A stretch of 64,000 nt of DNA from DASPLX01 sp035627375 (lineage in GTDB: Bacteria; Pseudomonadota; Gammaproteobacteria; Burkholderiales; Burkholderiaceae_D). Numbering within the stretch: position 1 is the first letter of the stretch; the number at the start of each line of letters is the position of its first letter. The DNA lies in contig DASPLX010000037.1 in the NCBI GenBank assembly GCA_035627375.1, forward strand, positions 124,001-188,000, read 5' to 3'. The notes beneath the pieces are model-generated. The model had not been told where the DNA came from and made no database searches. It saw nothing but the letters and a program-made list of their open reading frames with translations. Below are positions 23,101-29,700 of this stretch, piece by piece. The translations under genes were made by a program, and so were the position numbers.

Positions 23101-26100
23101 CGCGGTGAGCTACACGGTACGCGCGGGCGACACGCTGCAATCGATCGCGCAGACGGTGTGGGGCGACGCAGCCTTGTGGTTCCACATCGCCGAGGCCAAC
23201 GGCATGGGCGGCGGCCAGCCGTTGCAGATCGGCCAAGTGCTGAGCCTGCCCAATAATGTCGTGGCGACGCGCCACACCAGCACGACGACGCGGCCGAACC
23301 AGGCCGCGCAGATCGATTCGCTGGTATCGCTTGCCGGACCTGCGGGCCAGCAGCAATGCGGCACCACGCAATTGCTGATCATCGCCGCCATCGGCGTGGC
23401 GGTGACGGTCGCGACCGGCGGCCTGGCGGCGGTCGCGGCCGGCGCAGTGTTCGGCATAGCCTCGACCAGCCTGGCGGCGGTCGTCATCGGCGGCGGCGTC
23501 GGCGCCGGCTTGGGCAGCATGGCGACCCAGGGTTTGAAGATCGCCACCGGCTTGCAGAAGGAATTCAGCTGGAACGAGGTGGCGCAGGCGGCCGTCATGG
23601 GCGGGATCACGGCGGGCATCGGCTCGGGCATCGGCGGCGTCCTCAAGGAGAGCGGCAATGCGGCGGTCCAGCATCTAAGCCGCGTGGCGATGGCGGGCGT
23701 GGAGAATGCCGCCAAGCAGGGCGTGGACAACGTGTTCGGCACGCGCAAGGGCTTCGATGCGCTGGAATTCGGGCTGTCGATCGCGGGGGCGTTGGCGCCG
23801 GGGGGCGGCAAGATCGGCATGCGTTCGTTTGCCACGAGCTTCGGCGTGAGCATGGCGACCGGGGCGATTCGCGACGCCGCCGCCAACCGGCGGACCGATT
23901 TCGGAAAATTGGCCGGGGAATCGGCGGGACAAGCTGCGCTGGGCACGTTGAGCGGCTGGTTGCATGCGGAACGCGACGATGCGCTGGAACGGTACGAGCT
24001 CGAGCGTGACGCCGCCGCAACCTATGGATATGCGGGCGAACTTGATCGCTTGCGCAGCCTCGGCGCGCAAGCTGTCCTGCGCAACAGACGCGACGCCGCA
24101 GCCTCGGCTTCGTCGGCAAGGTACGGATCGCTGAAAAAGGCGTTGGCCGCGAATTTGCAGCCGGGAGACCGGATCGCCGGGTTGCTTGCTTCAGCCAATC
24201 CGGATTTCCTGCCGGTCGGCAACGAACAGGAAGCGTCTCCAGACTTCGCTTTACTCGATAGGGAGATGAAGTTGCGGCTCGATATCCTGGATCGCAGAGG
24301 GGCGGAGGGCGATCGGGAATTCAAGCCTTCCCACTCCTCGCTGATCAAGCGGATCTTCGGCACGATCGAAGACGAGACCAGGCGTCATATGGTCCGGGGG
24401 AAATTCGAGGAAGAGAGCGAGGCCTATTCCTTGGCCTTGGCGCAATATCAATCGGATCTGGCCGCCAAGGATCCGTCGGTGTTCGGCCCGGATCTGCCGC
24501 CTCCTGAGCCTCCGATCGCTCCCGATGCGTCGGGACCGGAAAGTTCCGCGTTCATGCCGGATTTGCGACTGATCCCGGGCGATCTTCGTCTCAATCCCAG
24601 GCTGGCGTATTCGATGACCCATGCCAGGAACGATTTCGAGTTCGGCCGCATGGCGCTAGAACTTCCGGCATTGGGTAAGGCAACGTCGGTTTCAACGTTC
24701 GATATCGGTGCAACCTCCTCGTTGAGTCTCGGCCTTGAAGTCGGTGCGGACGGTCCGAGGATTCCAGGTTTCGGCGAGGTCGCGCGCCAGAGCATTGCGA
24801 GCCTGCTGCGCGAGCCTTCGGATTCGGGAATCAGAATGTCGGCCAGGATCGTAAGCGCCGGAATCGAGCGTTTCGACGGCCGCTTACGCAAGGAAGTCGC
24901 ATACGATCTCGCGTTGGAGCAGTATGCCATGGCGTCCGAAACCTACCAGGCCGAACGGCTCCAATACCAAGCCTATCTGGCCGACAAGCGTCGCTTTGAG
25001 GAAGTGCAGCACGGACCGGAGCGCGACTGCTACGCGATGGATATGAATGATCCTTTTATCGATCCGATGCTGCTCGGTCGCGTGCCGCCACCGCCTGTCG
25101 CTCCGACGGCTCCGGTGAAGCCGGAGGCGGACGGTTCCTTGAACGGCCTGGGTTTGCGTCTTGTTAAACAGAAACCGAACCTGTTCCTGGAAAAATTGCA
25201 TCATTCCCTGACGAGCTACCATAGTTTGTCGTCAGGTGAGCTGACGCTGAATCTGCCGGAATGGGTAGGCAAGAGGCAGATCGATAGCGTGCCGGACGAG
25301 AGCCTGTCCGCCTCGATCGCCAACATAGGGCCAAAGGAGTTTGCCGGCGTGTTGAGCGCGGTGGAAAGAAGCATGCAAGAGACCGTTGCTGCGTCCAGGT
25401 ACTACCCGCAATTCACTCCGGCCAAGCTAAAGGCACTCGTTCTCGCGAAGGCCGGTGCCAGCCCGGAAGGCACGAACCCCTACGCCGTCGCAGTCGCATA
25501 TAGGGACCTGGTAGCGAGTCAACCCGAGAAATACAAGGAATGGCAAGCCAAGCACCTTGGAGGATCGGACGATCCGTTCGATTGGGTGCTCACGACCTCG
25601 AATCCACTTACCGGCGGCAATCCCAACATCCCGGGACGCAGCAGCGCCGAGGTCAGCGAAGCCGCCAGCTTGTGGCTGCACGACCGGTTGCTCGCGGCAT
25701 ACGGCAAGCGCTTGAATTTCACCGATCCCCGGGTGCAGGAGGCGATCAGGAAGGGGACCTTCCAAAAGGACTACGGTCTCGATCTGGAAATCAACAATGC
25801 GACCTTGCTGCGTAACGCCCGCAGAACCCCCTCCGGCGACTATGCAGGGACCGGCATGGGTTATTGTTCGACGCTGACCGGCATCGGCAATACGGCGTCC
25901 GCTCATCCTGACGGCTTCATCGGCAAGAATTTCCGCAATGTACTGGGAGAGAGCGTCAGAATCGAGCCTGCGATCAAGGATGGCAAGCTCGGATTCCAGG
26001 CCGTCCGTGACGCCGCCATCTACCATAGGGTCGGCGACGGACGGGAATTCGGGGAGGTGACTTTGGTCAATATCGGATACGAAAGGCTGGATATCGAAGT

Positions 26101-26425
26101 CGTGCGCCAAGGCGGCGAGACGAACGGCATCGCGACTGAAGTGAATCAGATCGGTACGCTTATGGACGGCAGCAAGGTAGCCCTGCCGTACATATTCCAG
26201 AACGGCGACAACATCACCTTCGGCGCCAATCCGGCGAGCGAGTACGGCCATGCCGAGGCTATCGTCGGAGACTATTTCGGCGGCGGACGTCCCGTGTCCG
26301 ATTTCGTCCAGCCGTTGCTTGGCCCGTCCGGCATCTACCCCGGAAGAATGGAAACCTGGGGCCGTGCCGAGATCAAGGTCTATCGGCGTCCGGATTTTCC
26401 GACCACTTACGGATGGATGCGCTGA
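5198..26425 (+). CDS. Giant RHS/YD-repeat protein with LysM domain and unrecognised C-terminal tip (7,075 aa)
   Basis: One uninterrupted frame. The ATG at 5198 follows a good GGGGAGA site. Layout: residues 1-30 glycine-rich lead; 40-70 the LNAANGNLVIQRRDEYLAG segment that opens many YD proteins; about 155-4365 YD repeats (YDxxGRLxxxxDxxG pattern), including a 17-unit array at 1937-2984; about 4390-5195 a beta-rich non-YD insert; about 5218-5885 more YD repeats; LysM at about 5970-6020 (YTVRAGDTLQSIAQ...GQVLSL); glycine-rich hydrophobic stretch from about 6055; then about 900 residues of unrecognised tip with two charged, proline-linked segments. YD repeats are known to form a closed beta-cage around a toxin domain. 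The RHS core signature DPxGRF is not seen, and no immunity gene follows. Secretion or surface display as a polymorphic-toxin or adhesin-like protein is inferred; there is no N-terminal signal peptide. Confidence 0.9.
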   Translation: MVGIFSAGGQGLGGSIDQLGGKGLLGTAASGRSRENLYLNAANGNLVIQRRDEYLAGLGEDLGLVRTYNSRGGYDDGDNRDGWRMSTYRGVRGLTGTVNTADSAIWRMDGDGRQARYVYDAARGVYRGADGEGADDTLAYDASRNTWTWNDGAGDRSETYLWNGAEDYGRLTALSDADGNTQTYVYDGAGLLSRVELASGESVVFRYAGSNLSAVETVGRDGAVAARTSYAYDRLNRLVQVRITLGVAAGDPVGGDLPSGAFAIDGGEPVDTDGGEGGEGGVYVRYTIDYSYDGDSKRLRSLREKDGTYLMFGYAEVDGEYRLSTVTDLALNRVTSYDYDTANGRTTVIDPLGARTVLHHDAQGRLTKVEMPAVGEVKNIVRYEYDAAGRVTRMTDAAGRAVEYGYDAAGNRTWQQDAFGTRIERTYGADNKLLSETVFAPDDPHSGRTTRHAYDAEGHLRFTVSAAGRVVEYRYTAAGLLEKEFHYADAIYVGDAGLGELESWAAARDKTRAELTQYSYDFRGQLSAVKRFAATLVDGSGDAYGGVTTVNYLYDQHGRLLSKVDDKNQGTVFVHDGLDRILSSSTAGFVTVYDYADEFKRTTITTAEGVQTVQQYDAAGELISVARGDAPATTYEYDANGRLRREIDPTGIRKFYLYNAEGRMIAAINGSDGKMTEYAYNSAGLLTRTIDYAGVLTSWHLAQLQSTGVGGTEVPPLFSNINNLGTYRPAPHPDDRVQWSLYDNQGRLAKRIDALGGLTEFQYGGAGELLATIRYDEKVEQRVLDGLTVESSPEAVTADRDSGCPVELRVYDADGKLLGVIDAENRLVEYRYDAAGRMTRMIAYANPIRSDDGHPYLRPDLETIRPLPDDGKDQHTWYWHDDRGQVTAMVDPEFYLSTYVYDQAGRQTEVLRYAGRLTVAVPDSTIEQMRANADVPGKNQLTRYEYNAQGLLQSETAPNGLVTYHTYDRDGRLRATTQDYGSAAARTTARLYDAKGRLWRSYDGVNRATSYQYDHADRLISSTDSLGNRTVYYYDAHGRLTHTINALGETQRTVYDQFGQAVENIRYAAKINTSTVLPTLTGGLANTTLRQAIDAIYNAANDSRLRWSYDRVGQLMSATDARGNATVHEYDILGNRRHSRQALGDGRTRHSSYEYDLRGRLTRSAVDPSGIDAEQRLSYDAFGRIIAREDARHGITFTSYDRLGRVVTVTDPRNHARVSSYDAFGRVLTQTDALGKTTATSYTPDNRSVTVRSPEGISVTTEYNKFGELYKLTDGNGKTTTYEYDKAGRLIKVTSPNNDVTRTDYVSNRMTVTDPGGMVTVHVFDAANRTSTVTVDPNGLNLVTRYDYDGKGQRVKVIDALGVVTETGFDLNGHVKSVVIDPNGLNLRTEYVSDPLGNLLSVTEGAGSPAARTTTYHYDKLGRRDWERVDPNGANLLTSYTYDDAGNLVAKTGPDGRIHRYGYDANNRLVLSVDPEGIATVHEYDANGRQIRSTVHARPLSGLPAPATMAAGANWAAGIVPQQDDADRTDRTVYNSDGLVRYRIDAGRRVTGYEYDGNGNVARQTRYARTDWTLDAQHQLSIGSSPEDRVTGTVYNAVNLAIWEVDELGRATGIEYDKAGRETRRTQYATPIAWPRTALPRESDFTGLSATGARRSGKTYDKAGRLRAEVDGLGQVRSYEYDKANRVTGVTSHAGTVSWSSTVALESQVAILLGTGNSLNRKEITIYDKAGREVYRLNALKEVTATRCDASGLVVGSTAYAKAYTGTAYDKTSLDNFYGLAANQSADDRKVEVVRDSAGRVAYEVDAQRNVTRHRYDSLGNPAGSIRYANGYSGTVNKANLDAWYSPTANPSHLSAHDRQTAIVEDKANRRLFRIDAEGHVELQQMNEFGELESSTLLAAAIAGWRSGASVPNAGALADMLDAGRDRTSHVVRNALGQVVRSMNAAGEVVEYRYGDFGETIETRRYGTAGALDAAGAIVVPANAPHRVEYAQYDAAGRILRSMNAAGEATEYAYNSFGDTIATRRYAALGDWDEAARKIAVGAGDADRVDYADYNALGLVTRSMNAAGEVCEFVYGNFGQVISTRHYAKAGSWNGTTKSIAVPSGTAYRASYVQYDSLGRAVRTLNAAGEIGETIYDSFGQAVSTRQYAQAGSWSDDAKTIVIPDGATFRADYRQFDRLGRMTRSMNAAGEVAEQIYDSLGDVIATRRYANQGSWDNRTISVQAGSADRTSYAQYDRLGRVTRNMDAAGGVTDTVYGKFGESVATVRYARAGIWNDIAKTIAVDGDGADRRSYTERDALGRVVRTLDAEGGVTEVGFNGFGEVIKTRQYALSGYWDGTAETVVTDPDAADRFGYLQRDVLGRVTRSVDALGNVSGTRYDHFGNAVETIRYARAGSWNEAHQAIAVDEDGADRFTCTEYDALNRIVRTLDAHGNVDETTYDALGDAIKTRQYARPGSWNDSTNSIGATAAAGDRIAYVQYDALGRVKRVMNALRDVKEIEYNLFGEAIKTRHYAGPGNWDEASGTVGAAGGSGDRIDYAAYDARGRLTRSMNALGEVKEIAYNRFGDAIKTTRYAGQGNWNEATRSIGVAAGEERIDYAEFDALGRVVRRMDALLHVSENTYDRFGNVIVSRDYAGQGGWNGAANAIVVEAGAADRVEYAQYNALNRVTRRMDAAGCVTGTSYGRFGEAVATTRYANLGHWDGASGTIEVDWDTNVDRTSYMERDTLGRVVRTLEATRPLDRIGSAKEIRYNRFGEAVATVEYASSARWNGDDNRVVVHADAAKDRVEYTQYDALGQVVRRMDAMKTVTETFYGRFGEATATRQYAAAGSWNGAEQRIEVDFDGRRDRLSFMQRDALGRVVRTLDATNPLDKTGIARETVYNRFGEAIATTLYAQAASWNADDGTVSVTADAVNDRTSRVQYDAAGRAWKRMDGERQVTETTYDRFGQALRVRQYARAGNWSADGVISADADPADRISGSVFDAAGNQQYAIDWKGGVTRLVRNAFDEVVTTVAYAATIAWPAEGAALATALTGLANGGNAQDRYSGALRDALGRVSASIDPSGRVTQIAYDNFGDKTGETVRAQRIAPLSATHPVLTTQDVSAVQARAADAHTAVAYDAAGRAVMEIDADGNIREFAYDGFGRRTLVIEHAAPTAPRSAADGALTAADVQALTALGKPLDPADRYLGTAYDADGQVSHTIDAKGAVTRILRNRAGEQNGEVRYATLIAWPQAAASLNESFVQGIVSPDPLNDRHEASCLDTLGRVVASIDAGGRVVQYGYNAAGQVTSILRRTSPLDPRTADNPGLSPDDLAAIAPSPEDRYEARMYDDNGRLTASVDALGGLTITRYNAYGEIAGTTQRANRVQPGNAPWPAAPLSEAALAAAVGAVAPHADDRSSYTFYQGATRYDIDAERHVTATIADAFGRPTAVTRYPQCLAVDPAGLAAITDAMVAGLSAADSQGVGPATTITRYDTAGRVVSVTDPLNRMTTTEYDTDSAIGQTVTVDVPGAGGSHVTLTRVICGSERIVLPDGTVTLREFDADGLLIQQIESYGTAEAVATRYAYNAFGDMVAAVDARGIALAESDSGWARRERAALGYLESSSMLGAADKRALMARYTLVKTYDSNGRVTASADATGATVRMTYDSFGNLVEETNALGGKTHNYYDKLDRRWLAIDAARRYTKTVYDDVRNQRIVTHGGVAAGVGYMIGQPPASLSAPTDTVATARDKLDRVTETRETLPGEAERKVVDGYNVFGERDARTVHDADFGSATTICEYTKLGQLRTEIVPGMTSDGRAVVNSYVYDARGNLIAKRLAQGSADERATVRRYDAAGQLRSEGPANAVMVFTEAGGWQSATLTTEYAYDARGRAVQIKDAAGNISRTWYNSLGHVIGTVNGAGTLTRMWTDPAGNAYRVDIYGDAAAVTPVAMIGDVAQPGPVPSGSINNMHSIAYRYDGANRRTSSKIVNVLLGELDRAMNADGGYVSYYGDVTEQTAYDAAGNVIRQIDAQGNVTRSWYDAVGRKLLQVDQAGYVTAWSYTLTTTTEKRYGSAVTLPAAALDAMPAADVEANALANTGTATGNEARQVRTTVTTYNGRGETVKTEVQTGAGTAITTYAHNGLGLVARKTDADGVTTTFKYDALGRMVRQTVELEVIDENGDNVGWQADASAASTQVTDFEYNGVGETVRTIRRGADGLADRIVMQRYNGAGQLIAQSDAANYGWTTFGYDRAGRRSWEAKVLQDADGNRKAVVSSIVQDAAGRESRRTTFTKAEAWSDRDGMPQVDTGAWAQAGWTAGTVQEYRYDSYGQLTAKGERAYGAASYTLQEFFEYDNAGRLFKTNSGDGATKIILRDARGNATLTLRSSGTLDLRHLSLSQVANLSPAQLAGMTLTVSVFDARGLAVETIVPRESVADVMTRIAERLGAVENSNGGVTLQVDASRAPSAVPIPTPGAQTLQVSIGSQLLVTTSTGVPSSALALTYSSAVTEADLDMFNPPAPYAVYCALALRNITVTLPTLPGMEDNNYVVVYSDGLGSLQTEVAGTASQATISLPNGNSIAASRLAAAGGNFTVTVYKRGGDGQLLQVATKSDSLTAANGPDYYSPWLRSNLQTVTYTRTINGDREATFTCPLVPSGVRSVQGRTVNAQLLQLTQLPSNTAAVSFGYRPLGSTIAFLPAGATRVSADGSHWMVDYSAFNQVPGLSDTYEYAYAALDANGRQISGGSGRLTINGAGTSVTPDPQVFSSVASASVAASGSATGVGYPGLDLAYQIYHTPQSPIGDRVDSVVIPLTTLAGMSAFDTGGVDQWEAELIDPQTNTLLYRANADAGASAIVMQIGADLPWRSYSLRLYRRIDDFGARIQLATDSMRIPLASGNPVPGAMSVIEIPPRLVIGGVPAGTAQVTLGCRPAGSGGAMQYVNLPNAALFGHTRPDLFHLLLPEGGFARNTAYEFEYFALDAGGVAQARSGGNFSVDNAGNVAVSHQAPLPVGGIGSARFQPNGILSIVDAGRSATADPNAAPTGTHAKVKYRLAGSSNWSADVNMRLDGLLPNAFNWNCQGMAAGIYEYCVTVLDDNERAVNQLGGRVQLGASPALLSYGRWQDCPGMVKIKGVPAGTASVQVAFTRNGVVTQIAAIASASDPGLFFWDPASHGLAGADGTYTVTAKNADGATLAAYGGALNLGQGAQTVRGNRAGGASAARANVAAWQWELNGLDLGALSVHRKTSYDAFGEQIAQTDALGNTTQMQYDAAGRLTARIAPRSSIENADGSTTAFTPTTRYAYSAGGRVIRVVDVLDADDPDNAAKNIVARYSYLAGAQAKDGGPLVHRELHADDSVKTMRYNVFGEVDKSTDERGHATGYEYDRNGNLTKRKRPTGSSGAEESDSYTYDAAGNRTSHTVRGKTYGAGTFDPNTGYYIGSYTAYSATDKSYYDATGRVTMTVSAGNKVKRYTYIYDQNVKGLNDQAVGGYRQVVSEDGSGAPHAQETWTSYFGQKTYHRDFGGNETWYRYNQANLMLAEQHLAGTGATARVNKRYDYYANGALKSVADEGVSVFQGGQLTRYGYDANGQTVSIALSSIDGRSHLYNETAIRYDGNGRQIRVTDRRADVRYSHDQVGNIRHMHADYNQLGWRSASQDYWYAYDKMNRQTVAMGGWGYDADGRFRILAGDFGVNIAYDAAGNRREVAYGIHAQANKNKGAVQIETYTYDADNNNIKVDYRHGNTHAASFHVRSGNVAISQEVSYANAYYSSPRLRATTKTTYDGDGNIATRDTQTADLTYNAPVKHNIDVYHYSGGVLSYIDHTQETLQHEEPVNGSTVSSATHYGYAWGDSARQTSFTTWLDNNGNREQQSMSRLTYDFNGHLTVSTTNDLAGNDRGQREIRYMVNGGGQVLQSDEFFRPQTPDASHRITHFHNQYVATDRKTVGYLSNRGSEVSNYTAPTTDDPGLPSPLATTVADFDQSFAPMNQASNANMGGGAVSYTVRAGDTLQSIAQTVWGDAALWFHIAEANGMGGGQPLQIGQVLSLPNNVVATRHTSTTTRPNQAAQIDSLVSLAGPAGQQQCGTTQLLIIAAIGVAVTVATGGLAAVAAGAVFGIASTSLAAVVIGGGVGAGLGSMATQGLKIATGLQKEFSWNEVAQAAVMGGITAGIGSGIGGVLKESGNAAVQHLSRVAMAGVENAAKQGVDNVFGTRKGFDALEFGLSIAGALAPGGGKIGMRSFATSFGVSMATGAIRDAAANRRTDFGKLAGESAGQAALGTLSGWLHAERDDALERYELERDAAATYGYAGELDRLRSLGAQAVLRNRRDAAASASSARYGSLKKALAANLQPGDRIAGLLASANPDFLPVGNEQEASPDFALLDREMKLRLDILDRRGAEGDREFKPSHSSLIKRIFGTIEDETRRHMVRGKFEEESEAYSLALAQYQSDLAAKDPSVFGPDLPPPEPPIAPDASGPESSAFMPDLRLIPGDLRLNPRLAYSMTHARNDFEFGRMALELPALGKATSVSTFDIGATSSLSLGLEVGADGPRIPGFGEVARQSIASLLREPSDSGIRMSARIVSAGIERFDGRLRKEVAYDLALEQYAMASETYQAERLQYQAYLADKRRFEEVQHGPERDCYAMDMNDPFIDPMLLGRVPPPPVAPTAPVKPEADGSLNGLGLRLVKQKPNLFLEKLHHSLTSYHSLSSGELTLNLPEWVGKRQIDSVPDESLSASIANIGPKEFAGVLSAVERSMQETVAASRYYPQFTPAKLKALVLAKAGASPEGTNPYAVAVAYRDLVASQPEKYKEWQAKHLGGSDDPFDWVLTTSNPLTGGNPNIPGRSSAEVSEAASLWLHDRLLAAYGKRLNFTDPRVQEAIRKGTFQKDYGLDLEINNATLLRNARRTPSGDYAGTGMGYCSTLTGIGNTASAHPDGFIGKNFRNVLGESVRIEPAIKDGKLGFQAVRDAAIYHRVGDGREFGEVTLVNIGYERLDIEVVRQGGETNGIATEVNQIGTLMDGSKVALPYIFQNGDNITFGANPASEYGHAEAIVGDYFGGGRPVSDFVQPLLGPSGIYPGRMETWGRAEIKVYRRPDFPTTYGWMR
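11006..14149 (+). repeat. In-frame tandem array, 17 units of about 61 residues (183-186 nt)
   Basis: Inside the giant gene each unit reads roughly GRxxRxMNAxGEVxExxYxxFGExIxTRxYA, then a linker G-x-W-[ND] near AGSWN..., then a beta strand and (D)R.xYxQYDAL. I counted 17 units from the W-linker positions. Units are diverged at DNA level but regular in length, which points to expansion by unequal crossing-over followed by drift. Flanking YD repeats lack this W-linker. Confidence 0.8.
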
Positions 26426-26704
26426 ACATGGAGCGTTTCCGCCCTTGGGTTCTGTCCGTCAGTCGGCGGCGTCGCGCGGTCCATGCCTGTGGATCCGCGC
26501 TTCGTCCGCTATGCATCGCGATTTTCGCTGATGGTTCCGGGGGCGTCCGTTTGCCTGCCTATGTTACGGTGATCGTTTCAAGGCCAAGGTGCCGGATCTG
26601 ACACGATCTGCACGCGCAGGTGTCCGGCGTGACCTGGATCGCGGGCTGCCGCGCCGCGATGGAGGCCATGGCCGCCGATTTCAAAGCCGGCCTGGCACGG
26701 TAGA
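26426..26704. other. Intergenic region between convergent genes, possible gene remnant
   Basis: The stretch holds no convincing gene and no clear immunity gene for the RHS protein. A short frame at 26620-26703 (27 codons ending in TAG, VSGVTWIAGCRAAMEAMAAD...) looks like the tail of a lost gene by its codon use, but no family is recognised. No terminator with a T-run was found between the two converging genes. Confidence 0.3.
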
Positions 26705-29700
26705 CTACTTCAACCCCAGCTCTACCGCCAGCCGCTCGGTCTCGGCCGACGGCCGATGGCCGAGCACGATCGAGAGCGTGTCGCGGCAGCGCCGGTAGGT
26801 GCTGGAGGCGGCGGCGGGATCGCTTTGCGCGTGTGCGCAACGCATCAGGCCGCGATAGATCGTTTCCGCCAGCGGCTCGGCTTCCAGCGCGCGCAGGTAG
26901 AGCTGCTGCGCGGTGGCCCATTCGCCGGCTTGTTCCAGGCGTGGTCCGAGCTGGTCGACCGCCGCCAGAAAGCGGCCACGCCAGCGCTCGCGCGCGGCCA
27001 ACAGCCAGCTGTCGTCGTCGCCCTCGCAGAACGGGCCGCGATACAGGCCGAGCAAGGCGTTCGCGAGGCCGTGGACGTCGCTTACGGTCGCGTCATCCGG
27101 CAAGTCGTGGATGCGGTCGCACAACTCGTTGAGCGCGGCGACATCGGTCCATACCTCGGTCTCCGCCAGTTTGATCTTGCCGGCCGCGACGACGATCGCC
27201 TCGTCGTTGTCGAGCAGCTTGCGCAGGCGGTGCACCGTGATGTTCAAGGCGGACTTGCCGTCTTCCACGTCCGGCCACAGTTGGGCGGCCAGGGCTTGCT
27301 GCGATTTGCTGGATTCGCCGGCCGTCAGCAGGGCCTTCAGCAGCAACAGGGGGCGTTGCTGCACCTTGCCGCCGGCGGCGACCGGAGACCCTTTGAGAGA
27401 CAGTGCGAACTGTCCGAGCGAGCGTATCGATACCGGCCACGGCCAGTTGCTGGAAAAACGGTTCGGCGCGGACAGATGGTGGCGCGCGACGAGGCTGCGC
27501 ACGAATTCGACTTCGATGCCTTCTTGCAGGGCGACTGCGAACAGCACGCTGCTGATCGTGGAGAAGCAGGTGAAGACCAGGGACAGGCTGGTCCGGTTCT
27601 GCTGCTGGCGCGCAAGCAACTCCTTGACGAGGATCGCGGCCTGGGCATCGGTGCCGTCCAGATGGCAGGCGTAGGCCGCGATGAAGCGTTGCACGTCCAG
27701 TGCGAATTCGCGATCCGTGCCCCATGCTTGCTCGACCGCCTTCGCCGCCCACGCCGCGGCGGCGGCGGCATCGCCGGCCTGGGCGCAGCAGCAGGCCAGG
27801 GTGGTGTCGATCCGGTAGCGCATCGGCGCGGGAATGCCGGTTTCGGTGCCGATCCGGTGCGCCTCTTCCGCCGCCTCGCGGGCGGCTTCGGCATCCCCGA
27901 TCCGGGCGAAATAGCAGGCTTCCAACAGCTGGACGTGGGCCAGTTCGAGTTGGTGGCGGGGCCGCAGGGCACGGCGCATGTCGTCCAGCAGCGCGCGGCA
28001 TTTCGCCAGTTCGTGCGTGCCGAGCAGGTTGAGGACCAACCTGACGTGCAAATGGAATTGCAGGTGGAGAAGGCCGAAATCGGCGATCAAGCGCTTGACG
28101 TCGGCCAGCATGGCTTCCGCCGCGCGGTAGTCGCCGTCGAACTGGAGGCGGTATATCGCGGGGCGGTACCAGGAAATCCGGTGGAACGGACTGACCGTCG
28201 GATCCGCGGCCAGGTGATTCAAGGACGCGGCCAGTTGGCGGGCCGCGGCTGTGCCGCCCCAATTCATGTAGTTCAGCAGGATGGCGCCGGCGGCCAGCCG
28301 CTCCGCCTTGTTTTCCACGCGCGGCAGGACCTGCAGCGCGCGCTGCGCGGCCGGCGCCAGCAGCGGCGAATCGGGCTGGGTATAGAACAGCGCGAGCGTC
28401 AGGCGCGAATGGATCTTGAGGTCGGCATCGGGGTCGAGCGTATCGAGATCGAGCGAACGCAAGGCGTCGACCATCGTTTCCAGCCATCGCGGCAGCGCGC
28501 GGAAGTCGGCCCACTCCGAGTAATAGCTGTCGATGATCGCCGCCAGCGCCAACAGGCGGCCGCGCACGTCGTCGGAGGCCTTGAAGGCCAGCTCGGCGCG
28601 GGTCAGCACGCTCCTGCCCAGAGGGGCGTCGATGTGGTTGAGCGATGCTCCTTGCCAGTACAGCAGCCAAGGTTCGGCATCGATGATTTCGGCCGGCAGG
28701 CACGCCATCCAGTCGCGCCAGGCCTGGCCTCGTCCCTTGGCCAGCATGTCGGCCGCGCAGCGCAGCAGCAACTTGGCCAACTGCGCGTGCGCGCCTGCAT
28801 CGCGGTATAGCCGGATCGCATCGTCGATCTGTCCGCGGCTTTCGATGATCGCCCCGGCGCGCGCCAGCAGCGCCGCGCGTTCGGCGGCATCCAGCCGGCT
28901 CCTGGCCTCGTGCTGGAGAAACTCGCGGAACAAGGCGTGGAAATGGTAGGTGATCGTTCCGGAGCCGCTGCTCCTGCGATCGACGAACCAACGGTTATGG
29001 AACAACTGGCTCAGGAGGCGCGCGGCGACCGGGTCTTCCGTCAGTTGCTCGGCGTCGGCGGCCGAGATTCCCGGCAGGCAGGACAGCAGCAGCAGCAGGC
29101 GCTGCCAGGATTTCGGCATGCGATCCAGGATCTCGCCGACAAAATAGCGGAAGATCGTGTTATGGCCGTCGAACACGGGGACGGACTGACCTGACGGCTG
29201 CCGGAGATATTCGCGCAGCATCACGATCCCCGCCGCCCAACCGTCGATGCGCTCCACCCAATTCTTGTCCTGCAAGGAGACATTGTCGTTCTGTTCGATC
29301 AGGGCGCGCGCTTCCTCCGGCGTGAAGCGCAGCTCGTCCCAGTCGATGACGGCGATGCGGCCGCTCAGTTCCAGGCGCGCCAGGCGGGCCGGGAGCGCAT
29401 CCCGGCTCAACGCCAGCAGTGTGATGCCTTCGGGCGCCTCGTTGAACGCGATCTCCATGATCTCGCTCGCGTGCGCCCAGTCGAATTCGTGCAGATTGTC
29501 GAGCACCACAATCGAGTCGCGCGGCAAGCGATCGTAATATTGGCGAAAGAACAGCCGGGCGAAATGGGGAACGTCGCCCAGCAATTCCGGTGCCAGCAGC
29601 GGCAACCCGGATTCGGCGCCGTCCAGGGTTTCAGAGAGGAAGAAAAAGAACGTCGCCGGATCAACGTCGCCGTGATCGACCTGGAACCAGATCGACGGTT

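Noticed and set aside
5063..23674. Very long minus-strand open frames opposite the giant gene (1,059, 1,060, 2,356 and 1,238 codons)
   Set aside because: They are shadows produced by GC-rich codon bias in the repetitive plus-strand gene. Their products are low-complexity Ala/Val/Arg/His-rich sequences without domains, and no ribosome sites precede them.
26756..28810. 684-codon plus-strand frame opposite regulator copy 1, and similar frames opposite copies 2, 3 and 4
   Set aside because: The minus-strand genes have full recognisable domain order (P-loop, winged helix, BTAD). The opposite frames have no family pattern and arise from codon bias.
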